Source of the DNA: Tenacibaculum mesophilum
GTDB taxonomy: Bacteria > Bacteroidota > Bacteroidia > Flavobacteriales > Flavobacteriaceae
Length of the DNA stretch: 64,000 nt
Reading direction: 5' to 3'
Assembly (NCBI RefSeq): GCF_003867075.1
Contig: NZ_CP032544.1
Location: 610,001 to 674,000 of the forward strand
Shown here: positions 32,701 to 42,044 of the stretch, piece by piece
Layout of the letters: every line of letters begins with the position of its first letter
Numbering within the stretch: position 1 is the first letter of the stretch
Notes under the pieces: generated by a model
Databases searched by the model: none
Told to the model about the DNA's origin: nothing
The model's input: only the letters and a program-made list of their open reading frames with translations
Position numbers and translations under genes: made by a program

Positions 32701-33639
32701 ATGACAGTATCTTCTTTTATGCCAGCAGTAACCCAAATGATTTATGACATGGGCTTACAGAACTATTTAAACGGAATTACTTTTGAGTGTCCAGAAGTAG
32801 CTTTACAAGAAAAAGAAGTAGCTGTTCGATATAAGTTGGAAGGAAAAGTGTTAACGAGTAAAGAAATAACGGCTATTTTTTCTAAAACCAAGGCAGAAGG
32901 AAAGACGTTGTACTATGTTGATGAACCTGTTTTGGAAAGTATCGCACCCGACATTGTTTTTACACAAGATGTATGTGATGTTTGCCAGATAGATACAGAA
33001 TCTGTGGCAAAATCAGCTTATAAATTACCTAAAGTTCCAGAATTAATATCAATTACTCCCAATTCTTTAGAAGACGTTTTTGAGAATGCGTTAACCATTG
33101 CAAAAGCGATGAAGCAGGAAGCGGTAGGAGAGGTATATGTGAGTGGATTGAAAAAACGTATTTATGATATTGTAGATGTGCAACGTGAACATAGAATCCA
33201 ATCGAAAAGTGTGATGTTATTAGAGTGGATAGACCCGTTGTTTAACTGCGGGCACTGGATTCCTCATCAAATAGGCTATGCTGGAGGAATTGATTTGTTA
33301 TCGCATCCATCAGGAGATAGTATTGTAATTTCTTGGGATAAAATTGTAAAATACAATCCAGAGGTATTGATTATCGCTCCTTGCGGATACGGAATTGATA
33401 GAACTCTTGAAGATATGAAATTTTTAGAAGAAAGAGAAGAGTGGACCTCTTTGAGAGCGGTAAAAAATAAACAAGTGTATATTGCCGACTTTGCCATGTT
33501 TACACAATCTTCTGCTGGTACTTTGGTGGAAGGAATTGAATGTTTGGCAAAAATGATTCATCCAGCGTATTATACCCTTCCAGAAAACTTACAAACAAAA
33601 TTCGCAAATTATCATGATTTGATGGTTGCTAATTTATAA
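32701..33639 (+). CDS. BtuF-like cobalamin-binding protein without signal peptide
   Basis: A 312-residue protein of the same fold as periplasmic corrinoid-binding proteins. It begins MTVSSFMPAVTQMIYDMGLQ, typical of a cobalamin-binding protein, but has no hydrophobic signal. DEPVLESIAPDIVFTQDVC, CDVCQID, MLLEWIDPLFNCGHWIPHQ and GYAGGIDLL are characteristic. A cytoplasmic version of BtuF occurs in other B12 loci; its job (chaperone, sensor or salvage factor) is not known. It reads toward the riboswitch and the btuB gene, 236 bases away. Confidence 0.82.
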   Translation: MTVSSFMPAVTQMIYDMGLQNYLNGITFECPEVALQEKEVAVRYKLEGKVLTSKEITAIFSKTKAEGKTLYYVDEPVLESIAPDIVFTQDVCDVCQIDTESVAKSAYKLPKVPELISITPNSLEDVFENALTIAKAMKQEAVGEVYVSGLKKRIYDIVDVQREHRIQSKSVMLLEWIDPLFNCGHWIPHQIGYAGGIDLLSHPSGDSIVISWDKIVKYNPEVLIIAPCGYGIDRTLEDMKFLEEREEWTSLRAVKNKQVYIADFAMFTQSSAGTLVEGIECLAKMIHPAYYTLPENLQTKFANYHDLMVANL

Positions 33640-33662
33640 GAATACTATACATTTGCCGTGAT

Positions 33663-33832
33663 TTTTGGTTTTTCTTTAATCATCTTATTAAAGAGAATTA
33701 AAAGGGAATTCGGTGTAAAACCGAAGCTGTTCCCGCAACTGTAAGCTATTAAGCTTGTAACAAATACTCAAACCACTGTTTTTTTAATGGGAAGGTATGT
33801 TACAAGACGCAAGCCAGGAGACCTGCCAATTA
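33663..33832 (+). promoter_or_regulatory. Cobalamin riboswitch
   Basis: Core AdoCbl-type elements are present: TCTTTAAT/ATTAAAGA hairpin, GGGAATTCGGTGTAAAACC, GAAGCTGTTCCCGCAACTGT, and the B12 box AAGCCAGGAGACCTGCC (33811-33827). TTGG near 33666 can pair with CCAA near 33825 to close the fold. It ends about 44 bases before the start of the TonB receptor gene and should shut off that gene when cobalamin is plentiful. Confidence 0.95.
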
Positions 33833-33875
33833 TTATAATTTAATTAAAACTTTCGGGATAAAAGTTTAATGTATA

Positions 33876-35756
33876 ATGAAGAAAATAACAATAATATTTA
33901 TACTGTTTTTTACGATTAATCTTTTTTCTCAAAAAGATACAATAGCTATTAACAAATTAAAAGAGGTAATAGTTAACGGGAAGAGAAATGTAGAAAAAAA
34001 ACGCATTGCTACAAAAGAATTAAAGATTGGGATAAAAGAACAAACAAAAAACCCTATCAACTTAACAAACCTTCTACGATATAATAGTCCAATAGCTTTT
34101 AGAGATTATGGAAATGGAGGTGTGAGTACCGCTCGTTTTAGAGGAACATCGGCTTCAAATACATTGGTGTTATGGAATGGAATACCTATAAATGCTGTAG
34201 GAAGCGGACAAACAGATTTTAATTCATTATCTGCAAGTTTGAATGATAATATCATTGTTCAAAGTGGAGGAAATAGTGCTGAATATGGTTCTGGTGCCAT
34301 TGGTGGTACGGTACACTTGAAAGATGAATTGTTGTTTAAAGAGCATCAAAAATTTCAATTATTTACTTCTTACGGAAGTTACAATACAACGTCTAATTTT
34401 TTTAAAAGCTCAGTAGGAACAGATAAGTGGAGTATAAAATTAGCTTCTACGTTTAATTATTCCGATAATGATTACACATATATTGATGAGCGGTATAAAG
34501 ATGATTATGGAAACCTACTAACTAATGAAAATGGTAATTACAAAAACTACGGAATTAATTTTGTCATAGGTTATAAGTTTACTCCTACAAATACTTTATC
34601 GTTTTATTCGACCGCTTACTATGGAAATCGTTTTTTTTCCAACGGTTTCCCAAATCCATCTGCGAGTAGCGAACGAAATGAAGATTTCAATGAACGAAAT
34701 TTATTACAATGGAAGTATGCGTTTTCGTCACAGTTTAAACAGGAGTTAAACTTAGCCTATCTAACACAAAAGTATAGTTATTATAGGAATAAGGATGTTG
34801 AAAATTTTGAATTTGGAAAGTCAAAAAATGTATTTATAAACCACTCTTTAACTTATAGACCATCTAATGTTTTGTCGTTTAATTACAAAACTATTTATGA
34901 AAATATAAACGGCAGTAGTTCTGATATAGGTACTGAAATAAGAAATTCAGTTGCTTTTGTAGGAAGTGTTAAATATCAACCTACTGAAAAATTAATAACG
35001 AATTTACAAGTTAGAAAAGAAATTAATTCAGATTTTAATGTGCCTCTGTCTTTATTCGTAGGAGGAGAATATAGATTAGCTAATCAATTAAACATCCTAG
35101 CCAATTTTTCAACAAATTATCGAGTACCTACTTATAATGAAATGTATTGGCCTGTAGTAGGAAATTTAAACTTAATACCAGAAAATTCAAAACAAGGGGA
35201 ATTGGGAGCTTCTCTTAAAAATGAAAATATAAATATAACATCTACATTATTTTATATCCATATTAATGATAAAATTCTTTGGTTACCAACAGGTGGCAGC
35301 AATTTGTGGAGACCAAGAAATGTAGGTGATGTGGTTAATAAAGGAATTGAAACTTATGTGAGTTTTAAGAAAGAGATAGGAGAACATATAGTTGACTTCT
35401 CTTCCAATTATACGTTTACGTTAGCGGAAAATATAGAAACAAGAAAAGTATTACCATTTGCACCAAAGCATTTATTAAATTTTAATGTGGGATATGATTA
35501 TAAAAGGATGAAAATTTTTATACAAAGTTTATATCAAAGTAGTGTATATACAAACCCAACAAACTCAAAAACTTATTCTGTAAAATCGGTAAATGTTCAA
35601 AACTTAGGAGTAACCTTTAAGTTATCTAGAGAACAATCAAAACTTCCAACGATAGGATTCATGCTTAATAATATATTTAATGAAGTGTATTATTTCTCAA
35701 ATTTGCGTCCTATGCCAGGAACAAATTTTAATATCAATTTAAATTATAAATTTTAA
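33876..35756 (+). CDS. btuB: TonB-dependent cobalamin receptor (BtuB-like)
   Basis: A 626-residue outer-membrane receptor with a signal peptide (MKKITIIFILFFTINLFS), a TonB-box-like segment (KLKEVIVNGK) and a plug domain with NLLRYNSPIAFRDYGNGGVS, ARFRGTSASNTLVLWNGIP and GGNSAEYGSGAIGGTV. The rest is a beta-barrel ending NFNINLNYKF. The cobalamin riboswitch directly upstream and the B12 salvage genes nearby identify the substrate as a corrinoid. It is 4 bases ahead of the propeller lipoprotein gene. Confidence 0.93.
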   Translation: MKKITIIFILFFTINLFSQKDTIAINKLKEVIVNGKRNVEKKRIATKELKIGIKEQTKNPINLTNLLRYNSPIAFRDYGNGGVSTARFRGTSASNTLVLWNGIPINAVGSGQTDFNSLSASLNDNIIVQSGGNSAEYGSGAIGGTVHLKDELLFKEHQKFQLFTSYGSYNTTSNFFKSSVGTDKWSIKLASTFNYSDNDYTYIDERYKDDYGNLLTNENGNYKNYGINFVIGYKFTPTNTLSFYSTAYYGNRFFSNGFPNPSASSERNEDFNERNLLQWKYAFSSQFKQELNLAYLTQKYSYYRNKDVENFEFGKSKNVFINHSLTYRPSNVLSFNYKTIYENINGSSSDIGTEIRNSVAFVGSVKYQPTEKLITNLQVRKEINSDFNVPLSLFVGGEYRLANQLNILANFSTNYRVPTYNEMYWPVVGNLNLIPENSKQGELGASLKNENINITSTLFYIHINDKILWLPTGGSNLWRPRNVGDVVNKGIETYVSFKKEIGEHIVDFSSNYTFTLAENIETRKVLPFAPKHLLNFNVGYDYKRMKIFIQSLYQSSVYTNPTNSKTYSVKSVNVQNLGVTFKLSREQSKLPTIGFMLNNIFNEVYYFSNLRPMPGTNFNINLNYKF

Positions 35757-35760
35757 ACCA

Positions 35761-36846
35761 ATGAAAATAACAAAACTACTTTTACAACTTTTTTTAATAA
35801 GTATAGTACTTATCTCTTGTTCTAGTGAAGATAAAATAGTTGAAGTAATTAGAGACAAATACGATAATGGAGTTATTGTAAGTGGAGAAGGACTTTATGG
35901 AAATAAAGATGGATTTATTTCTTACGTGAATAATGAGTTATCTGAGTCACAAAATTTTATTTATGCAGGTAAAAATGGAGCATTGTTAGCAGGATTAATT
36001 CAATCAATAGCTTTTTCTGAAACAGATGCTTATATCATTTTAAATGATGCTAATATGATTGTAATTGCAGATAGATATACTTTTAAAAAGAAGGGACAAA
36101 TTACAACAGGGTTAAACAATCCAAGATATATGACTATTGTAAATGGAAAAGGATATGTTACAAACTGGGGTGATGGTGCAAATGAGAATGATGATTATGT
36201 AGCTATTATAGATATTGAAACTAATACTATTGAAGAGAATACAATTTCACTAGCTAATGGTGTAGAGCAAATTGTAAATAAAGGTAATAAATTATATATC
36301 TCACATAAAGGAGGTTGGTCATCAAACAACATTGTTTCTGTAGTAGATTTAAATAATAATAATGTAGTATCAACAATAACAGTAAAAGATAATCCTGATG
36401 ATATGGCTTTTGATGCTACAGGTAATTTAATTGTTTTGTCTGAAGGTAAACCTTTAGAATATGGACCAGCTCCATACTATAAAGCTACTAAAAATACTCC
36501 TTCTTCAATTTCTATTATTAATACAACTGATAATACAATAATCAAAGAATTAGCTTTTCCTGAAAATAAAAGGGCTACATATTTAGCATATTCTAATAAC
36601 AAAATATATTATTATCAAGGAAATACAGATAAAGTTTACGGTATTAAAGAGACAGCAAATGAGTTAGCTGAACAAGGTATTGATGTAGGAGTTATTTATG
36701 GAATGAATGTAAGAGATAATCAATTATTTGTTGCTGAATATGAATTTCAAGAAGTAAGTGAGTTAATGGTGTATGATATTAATACTAAGAATAAAATATA
36801 TTCAACAGAAGTAGGAGTAGGAGCTTCAAAAATTTATTTTAATTAA
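35761..36846 (+). CDS. YncE-like beta-propeller lipoprotein, BtuG-like
   Basis: A 361-residue lipoprotein (MKITKLLLQLFLISIVLISC, lipobox LISC) with YncE/DUF5074-type propeller repeats (NPRYMTIVNGKGYVTNWGDG, ANGVEQIVNKGNKLYISHKG, NPDDMAFDATGNLIVLSEG). It follows the BtuB-like receptor by four bases, so it shares its riboswitch. In Bacteroides the surface propeller lipoprotein BtuG caps BtuB and captures cobalamin; this gene has the same fold, anchor and position. The BtuG role is a strong inference. Confidence 0.85.
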   Translation: MKITKLLLQLFLISIVLISCSSEDKIVEVIRDKYDNGVIVSGEGLYGNKDGFISYVNNELSESQNFIYAGKNGALLAGLIQSIAFSETDAYIILNDANMIVIADRYTFKKKGQITTGLNNPRYMTIVNGKGYVTNWGDGANENDDYVAIIDIETNTIEENTISLANGVEQIVNKGNKLYISHKGGWSSNNIVSVVDLNNNNVVSTITVKDNPDDMAFDATGNLIVLSEGKPLEYGPAPYYKATKNTPSSISIINTTDNTIIKELAFPENKRATYLAYSNNKIYYYQGNTDKVYGIKETANELAEQGIDVGVIYGMNVRDNQLFVAEYEFQEVSELMVYDINTKNKIYSTEVGVGASKIYFN

Positions 36847-36881
36847 GTCGTCCCCTAGAAAAGGGAAATATTGCTATGAAT

Positions 36882-36910
36882 AAGCTCACCAATTTGGTGA
36901 GCTTGTTTTT
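36882..36910. terminator. Terminator after the btuB operon
   Basis: Arms AAGCTCACC and GGTGAGCTT (36882-36904), loop AATTT, then a T-run on the plus strand. The convergent DCC gene ends just beyond. Confidence 0.85.
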
Positions 36911-37323
36911 TATAAAAACTTTTCTTGTATTTCTTTAGAAGGAACCATACAGGCATTTTTTTTACCAAACCATTTATAGCGATTTTTAGCAATGTAATCG
37001 TATACTAAGTTTCTAAAACTCTCTGGAAATATCAAAAAAAATTGCGTTAATTTCCAAACTCCACCAAAAGCATTCATAATTTTTAGCGCAGCTGTAGATT
37101 TAATATCATAAGCAACATTTGGCTCGTATAAAATAATAGAATCAACCTTGGAAGTGTCTATCCCTAAATATTGTGTTATTTCTTTTCCTATATCCGATTG
37201 AAGAGAAGTAAAAACAAACTGATTTTTAACATCATATTTTATAACTTTTAGCACACTATCGTTGCAAAAATTACAGACACCATCAAATAAAATCACTTTT
37301 TTATTACTAGGTAAATTGTTCAT
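36910..37323 (-). CDS. DCC-family thiol-disulfide oxidoreductase-like protein
   Basis: A 137-residue protein of the DCC/YuxK family. The motif VILFDGVCNFCNDSV (residues about 10-24) holds the DxxCxxC signature, and the C-terminal part has FLIFPESFRNLVYDYIAKNR. A thioredoxin-like fold is assumed for the family; a substrate is not known. It is convergent with the btuB operon. Confidence 0.9.
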   Translation of the reverse strand: MNNLPSNKKVILFDGVCNFCNDSVLKVIKYDVKNQFVFTSLQSDIGKEITQYLGIDTSKVDSIILYEPNVAYDIKSTAALKIMNAFGGVWKLTQFFLIFPESFRNLVYDYIAKNRYKWFGKKNACMVPSKEIQEKFL

Positions 37324-37472
37324 ATTTAATTTTTTTCAAAAAATTAAGTGTTAACTTGTAACATAAATCAAAATTAAGCGTCTTGTAAGAAAGTAAATAA
37401 TGATTTAACAATAATTTATTAGTAGATTAGAAGAATTAGTATTTATTTTTTACTTAAAAATTAACTAACACT

Positions 37473-38177
37473 ATGATTCGAATAGAAAATCTTCACAAAT
37501 CTTATCCTATAGGAAAAGACTCACTTCATGTTTTAAAAGGATTAGATTTACATATAAAAGAAGGCGAATTTGTATCAATTATGGGGTCTTCAGGATCGGG
37601 GAAATCTACCTTATTAAATATTGTAGGTTTATTAGATACACATGATGAAGGAAACTACTACTTAAACGGACAGTTGATAGAAAACTTAAATGAAAAGAAA
37701 GCTGCAGTATTACGTAATAAGTTTTTAGGATTCGTTTTTCAGTCATTCAATTTGATTTCTTATAAGACAGCTTTAGAAAATGTAGCATTACCATTATACT
37801 ATAAAGGAGTTGGTAGAAAAGAACGATTAGAAATAGCCTTAGAATATCTTGAAAAAGTAGGGTTAAAAGAATGGGCTAATCACTTACCAAATGAACTTTC
37901 TGGAGGTCAAAAGCAACGTGTAGCAATTGCAAGAGCTTTAGCTACCAAGCCAAAAGTTGTATTAGCAGATGAACCAACAGGAGCGTTAGATTCTACAACA
38001 ACCGATTCGGTAATGGATTTATTAAAAGAAATTAACGATGAAGGTATGACTGTTTTTGTAATTACACACGAAGAAGAAGTAGCAGAACAAACTAATAGAG
38101 TTGTTCGGTTAAAAGATGGTGTTATTATTAGCGATGAGTTAACAAAAACAGCAACGAATAAAGCAAAAGCAATTTAA
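37473..38177 (+). CDS. MacB-type ABC transporter ATP-binding protein
   Basis: A 234-residue ATPase of the LolD/MacB group. Walker A GSSGSGKSTLLN, Q-loop FVFQSFNL, signature LSGGQKQRVAIARA and Walker B VVLADEPTGALD are all present. It is the first gene of a four-gene exporter operon (ATPase, two permeases, adaptor), spaced by 2 and 2 bases. Confidence 0.93.
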   Translation: MIRIENLHKSYPIGKDSLHVLKGLDLHIKEGEFVSIMGSSGSGKSTLLNIVGLLDTHDEGNYYLNGQLIENLNEKKAAVLRNKFLGFVFQSFNLISYKTALENVALPLYYKGVGRKERLEIALEYLEKVGLKEWANHLPNELSGGQKQRVAIARALATKPKVVLADEPTGALDSTTTDSVMDLLKEINDEGMTVFVITHEEEVAEQTNRVVRLKDGVIISDELTKTATNKAKAI

Positions 38178-38179
38178 TT

Positions 38180-39409
38180 ATGTTTGATTTAGATCGCTGG
38201 AGAGAAATATTTCAAAGTATTGGTAAAAATAAGCTGCGTTCGGTTTTATCAGGATTTACGGTAGCTTTTGCAATTTTATTGTTTACACTATTATTTGGAA
38301 TTGTATCTGGATTACAAAATCAGTTTAAAACAGCTTTTGTAGACGATGCAACCAATGCTATGTTTGTAAGAGTATGGAAAACATCCAAACCTTATAAAGG
38401 ATTACAAACAGGAAGAAGAATTCAGTTAAAAAATAAAGATTTTGACTACGTTAAAGATGAGTATGAAAACAAAATTCAACATTTAACGGCAAGAATATAC
38501 AAGAGTGTAAATATTACCTACAAGAACAATCAAAATAACTATCAGTTAAGAGCAGTCCATCCAGATCATCAATTTTTAGAAAAAACAATTATTGATGAAG
38601 GAAGGTATATTAACGACTTAGACTTAAAAGACAAATCTAAAGTAATTGTAATTGGTAGACTTGTAAAGCAAGACTTATTTGGAGAAAAACCAGCTTTAGG
38701 AAAAAGGGTAAACGTTGATGGAATTTCATATAAAGTAGTCGGAATATTTTCAGATAAAGGAGGAGATAATGAAGAACGATTAACCTACATGCCTGTAACA
38801 ACAGCACAAAAACTATACGGAAATAACGATTATATCAGTCAAATTAATATAGGGTATAATCCAGATTTAAATTTAGATCAGGCTATTACGTTTGGTAATC
38901 GACTAGAAAGAGATTTACGTAAAAAGTTAGACATTCACCCTGATGACCAAAGTGCTTTATCCGTAAGAAATATGGCAGAAGCAAACAAAGGAATCAACCA
39001 ATTTATGTTTGCGTTGTACTTTATTGTCATATTTGTAGGCTCTGGAACTTTAATAGCAGGAATTATTGGTATTAGTAATATTATGATTTTTGTTATTAAA
39101 GAGCGTACAAAAGAATTCGGAATTCGTAAGGCTTTAGGAGCAAAACCTGCATCAATTATTGGTATGGTAATTCAAGAGTCTATTTTAATAACAACCATAG
39201 CAGGGTACTTAGGTTTAAGTTTAGGAACCTATATTTTAAGTGCTATTGGAGATAGTTTAGAAAAATACTTTATAAAAGACCCAAGTGTAAGTCCGGGAAT
39301 TGTAATAGGAGCTACTATTATTTTAATCTTATCAGGATTAATTGCAGGGTATTTACCAGCAAAAAAGGCAGCACAAATTAAACCAATTGTAGCACTAAGA
39401 GCAGACTAA
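38180..39409 (+). CDS. MacB-like ABC transporter permease 1
   Basis: A 409-residue permease: N-terminal transmembrane helix (about 20-45), a large periplasmic MacB core domain, and three C-terminal FtsX helices (about 275-400) with KERTKEFGIRKALGAKPASI. It is two bases after the ATPase and precedes a paralogous permease, so the transporter is probably a heterodimer. Confidence 0.9.
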   Translation: MFDLDRWREIFQSIGKNKLRSVLSGFTVAFAILLFTLLFGIVSGLQNQFKTAFVDDATNAMFVRVWKTSKPYKGLQTGRRIQLKNKDFDYVKDEYENKIQHLTARIYKSVNITYKNNQNNYQLRAVHPDHQFLEKTIIDEGRYINDLDLKDKSKVIVIGRLVKQDLFGEKPALGKRVNVDGISYKVVGIFSDKGGDNEERLTYMPVTTAQKLYGNNDYISQINIGYNPDLNLDQAITFGNRLERDLRKKLDIHPDDQSALSVRNMAEANKGINQFMFALYFIVIFVGSGTLIAGIIGISNIMIFVIKERTKEFGIRKALGAKPASIIGMVIQESILITTIAGYLGLSLGTYILSAIGDSLEKYFIKDPSVSPGIVIGATIILILSGLIAGYLPAKKAAQIKPIVALRAD

Positions 39410-39411
39410 TT

Positions 39412-40656
39412 ATGAAGTTTTTATTTGATTCAGACACTTGGCAAGAAATTTACGGAAGTATTCGTAAAAATAAATTAAGAACAGGTATTACTATTGTAGG
39501 GGTACTATGGGGAATTTTCATATTAGTAGTCTTGTTAGGCGCTGCTCGTGGTATGGAAAATAACTTTAAAAGAATTTTTGGAGATTTTGCTACCAACAGT
39601 GTTTTTTTATGGACACAGAGAACAGATACGCCTTTTAAAGGGTTTCAAAAAGGAAGAAGATTTGATTTAACATTTAAAGATATTGAAGTTCTTGAAAAAG
39701 AATATAGTAATGAAATAAAGTTATTGGCGCCTAGAAATCAAACTAATGGTACTGTTGTTAAAGATTTTAAATCAGGTGATTTTCAGGTTAGTGGAGATTA
39801 TCCCGTTTTAGATCGTGTACAAAAGAAGGATTTAATCTACGGAAGATTTCTCAATCAGAATGATATAAAGAACAACTCTAAAGTTTGTGTTATTTCTGAA
39901 GATATGTACAAACAACTCTTTGATAAAAAAGAAGTACCTATTGGGCAGTATGTAAAAATTAGTAACGTTAATTACAAAGTTGTAGGTGTATATAAACCTT
40001 CAAATACTATAGATATTGATGGAGATACAGCTTACATTCCATTTACAACCTTTCAAAAAGTATACAACACATCTAATAAAGTAGATTGGATGATGATTAC
40101 AGCTAATGAAGGAGTAGATATCAAGCAGATGGAAAAAGATATTTTGTTAACCTTAAAAAACTTGCATAAAGTACACCCAGAAGATAAAAGAGCTTTTGGA
40201 AGTGTAAATTTAGGAGACCAAATAGATAAATTAATGGGCTTTTTAACAGGAATGCAGTTTTTAACATGGTTTGTTGGGATTGCAACCTTAATAGCAGGAG
40301 TTTTTGCCATTGGTAACATTTTATTAATTACCGTAAAAGAGCGTACGAAAGAAATTGGAATTAGACGAGCTTTAGGAGCAACTCCAATAAGTATTAAAAG
40401 ACAAATAGTATTAGAGTCAGTGTTTTTAACCACTGTGGCAGGAATGCTAGGAATTATTTTTGGAGGACTTGTTCTATTCCTATTAGATCTTTTAGTAGGA
40501 GGAGGAGACGATCCAACATTAGTAAATCCAACCGTAAATATACCCATAGTAATGCTAGCCTTTTCAATCCTAGTAATTTTAGGAACTTTAATAGGATTAA
40601 TACCAGCATATATGGCAACAGTAGTAAAACCAATCGAAGCATTAAGAGAAGAATAA
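39412..40656 (+). CDS. MacB-like ABC transporter permease 2
   Basis: A 414-residue permease with the same layout as its neighbour: N-terminal helix after RKNKLRTGITIVG, periplasmic core, and a C-terminal FtsX domain with KERTKEIGIRRALGATPISI and a four-helix end (LIGLIPAYMATVV). Sequence is clearly related but distinct from permease 1. Together with the ATPase and adaptor it forms a MacAB-type tripartite exporter. Confidence 0.9.
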   Translation: MKFLFDSDTWQEIYGSIRKNKLRTGITIVGVLWGIFILVVLLGAARGMENNFKRIFGDFATNSVFLWTQRTDTPFKGFQKGRRFDLTFKDIEVLEKEYSNEIKLLAPRNQTNGTVVKDFKSGDFQVSGDYPVLDRVQKKDLIYGRFLNQNDIKNNSKVCVISEDMYKQLFDKKEVPIGQYVKISNVNYKVVGVYKPSNTIDIDGDTAYIPFTTFQKVYNTSNKVDWMMITANEGVDIKQMEKDILLTLKNLHKVHPEDKRAFGSVNLGDQIDKLMGFLTGMQFLTWFVGIATLIAGVFAIGNILLITVKERTKEIGIRRALGATPISIKRQIVLESVFLTTVAGMLGIIFGGLVLFLLDLLVGGGDDPTLVNPTVNIPIVMLAFSILVILGTLIGLIPAYMATVVKPIEALREE

Positions 40657-40677
40657 AAAAGAAATAATCAATTAATC

Positions 40678-41784
40678 ATGAGCAAAAGAGCAAAAATTAT
40701 CTTAGGAATAGTAGCACTATTATTTGTAGTCATCCTAATTTGGTTAGGAAAGAAAAATCAAAAAAGTGTGGTAACCTATGAAACAGAGAAACCATTCAGA
40801 ACTACAATTGTTAAAAAAGCAGTAGCTACAGGAAAAGTTGTTCCTTTAGAAGAAGTTGAAATAAAACCTCAAATAGCAGGAATTATAGATAAAATAGTTG
40901 TTGAAGAAGGAGCAATAGTGAAAGCAGGTGATTTGTTAGCAACGGTAAGAGTAGTACCTAACGAACAATCGTTACAAAGTGCCAGAGGAATGATTAACTC
41001 TATACAAATTAGACTAAACAATGCAAAAACGCAATATGATAGAAATAAAAACTTATTCGACAAAGGCGTAATTTCTAGTCAAGATTTTGAAGCATCGCAA
41101 TTATCATACAATCAAGCAAAAAATGACTTAAGAAATGCTCAAAACGATTATCAAATAATTAAGAAAGGGTCTGTAGGTTCTGCCGGAGCTAATACAAATA
41201 TTAGAGCGACAACCTCTGGTATGGTTGTAGAAATTCCTGTAAAAAAAGGATATCAAGTTATTCAATCAAATAACTTTAATGAAGGTACAACCATAGCAAC
41301 AATAGCTGATATGGAGAAAATGATTTTTGAAGGTAAAGTAGATGAATCAGAAGTAGGAAAATTAGTAAAAGGATCAAACATTGAAGTTTCATTAGGAGCT
41401 ATTGAAAATAAAAAGTTCCCTGCAATATTAAACTTTATAGCGCCAAAAGGAACAGAAGAAAATGGTGCTGTACAGTTTAAAATTAAAGCAGATGTAAAAC
41501 TTGATGATAATTATTTTGTAAGAGCAGGGTACAGTGCAAATGCAGATATAGTATTAGAGAAAAAAGATAGTGTTTTATCTATTAAAGAATCGTTATTACG
41601 TTTTGATAAGAAAACAGAAGAGCCTTATGTAGAAATAAAAAAGGGAGATGAGGAGTTTGAAAAGCGTGAGTTAAAACTAGGAGTTTCAGACGGAGTAAAT
41701 ATTGAAGTTTTAGAAGGAGTTACTGCTTCTGATGAAATTAAAATCTGGAACAAAGCATCAAAAGACGATGAGAAAAAAGATTAA
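40678..41784 (+). CDS. MacA/HlyD-type periplasmic adaptor
   Basis: A 368-residue membrane-fusion protein. One N-terminal helix (about 5-23, ILGIVALLFVVILIWLG), a lipoyl/barrel-sandwich domain (VEIKPQIAGIIDKIVVEEGA), a coiled-coil hairpin (about 100-160) and an RND-type beta-barrel (MIFEGKVDESEVGKLVKGS). It links the ABC permeases to an outer-membrane channel that is not in this window. Confidence 0.92.
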   Translation: MSKRAKIILGIVALLFVVILIWLGKKNQKSVVTYETEKPFRTTIVKKAVATGKVVPLEEVEIKPQIAGIIDKIVVEEGAIVKAGDLLATVRVVPNEQSLQSARGMINSIQIRLNNAKTQYDRNKNLFDKGVISSQDFEASQLSYNQAKNDLRNAQNDYQIIKKGSVGSAGANTNIRATTSGMVVEIPVKKGYQVIQSNNFNEGTTIATIADMEKMIFEGKVDESEVGKLVKGSNIEVSLGAIENKKFPAILNFIAPKGTEENGAVQFKIKADVKLDDNYFVRAGYSANADIVLEKKDSVLSIKESLLRFDKKTEEPYVEIKKGDEEFEKRELKLGVSDGVNIEVLEGVTASDEIKIWNKASKDDEKKD

Positions 41785-41813
41785 TAATATTTAAATTATT
41801 GATTTACAGTGTT

Positions 41814-41844
41814 AAAGCAGTTCTTTTAGGAGCTGCTTTTTTAC
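41814..41844 (+). terminator. Terminator after the MacAB-like operon
   Basis: AAAGCAGTTC and GAGCTGCTTT pair fully (one G-T), loop TTTTAG, followed by T residues. Confidence 0.85.
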
Positions 41845-41960
41845 TTTTAAGGAATAAAATAACACACTCATATCTAAAAAGGCGTCATTTAAGGAAGTTA
41901 AAACTAAAAAGGCTTTTTTGTTCTAGATATTTGAAGTGCTCAAAGTAAAAATGAGCATTT

Positions 41961-41988
41961 AATTTAATTTTTTGGGGAAAATTAAATT
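41961..41988. repeat. 11-bp inverted repeat (A+T-rich hairpin)
   Basis: Arms AATTTAATTTT and AAAATTAAATT with loop TTGGGG, in the gene-free stretch between two convergent genes. A smaller TGCTCA/TGAGCA hairpin precedes it. Confidence 0.6.
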
Positions 41989-42003
41989 ATTCTTTAAGGG
42001 GTA

Positions 42004-42033
42004 AAAGCAGCTTTTAAAAGCTGCTTTTTTTTT
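42004..42033. terminator. Bidirectional terminator before gcvT 3' end
   Basis: Long palindrome AAAGCAGCTTTT/AAAAGCTGCTTT followed by nine T residues on the plus strand and T-rich sequence on the minus strand. It lies about 11 bases past the gcvT stop and serves convergent transcripts. Confidence 0.82.
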
Positions 42034-42044
42034 AAGAAATATTA

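Noticed and set aside
33640..33662. Riboswitch control of the cobU operon
   Set aside because: The only cobalamin riboswitch points to btuB; the cobU upstream gap is 101 bases and lacks a B12 box.
41845..42003. A gene in the gap between the adaptor and gcvT
   Set aside because: No frame of useful length; the region is filled with hairpins.
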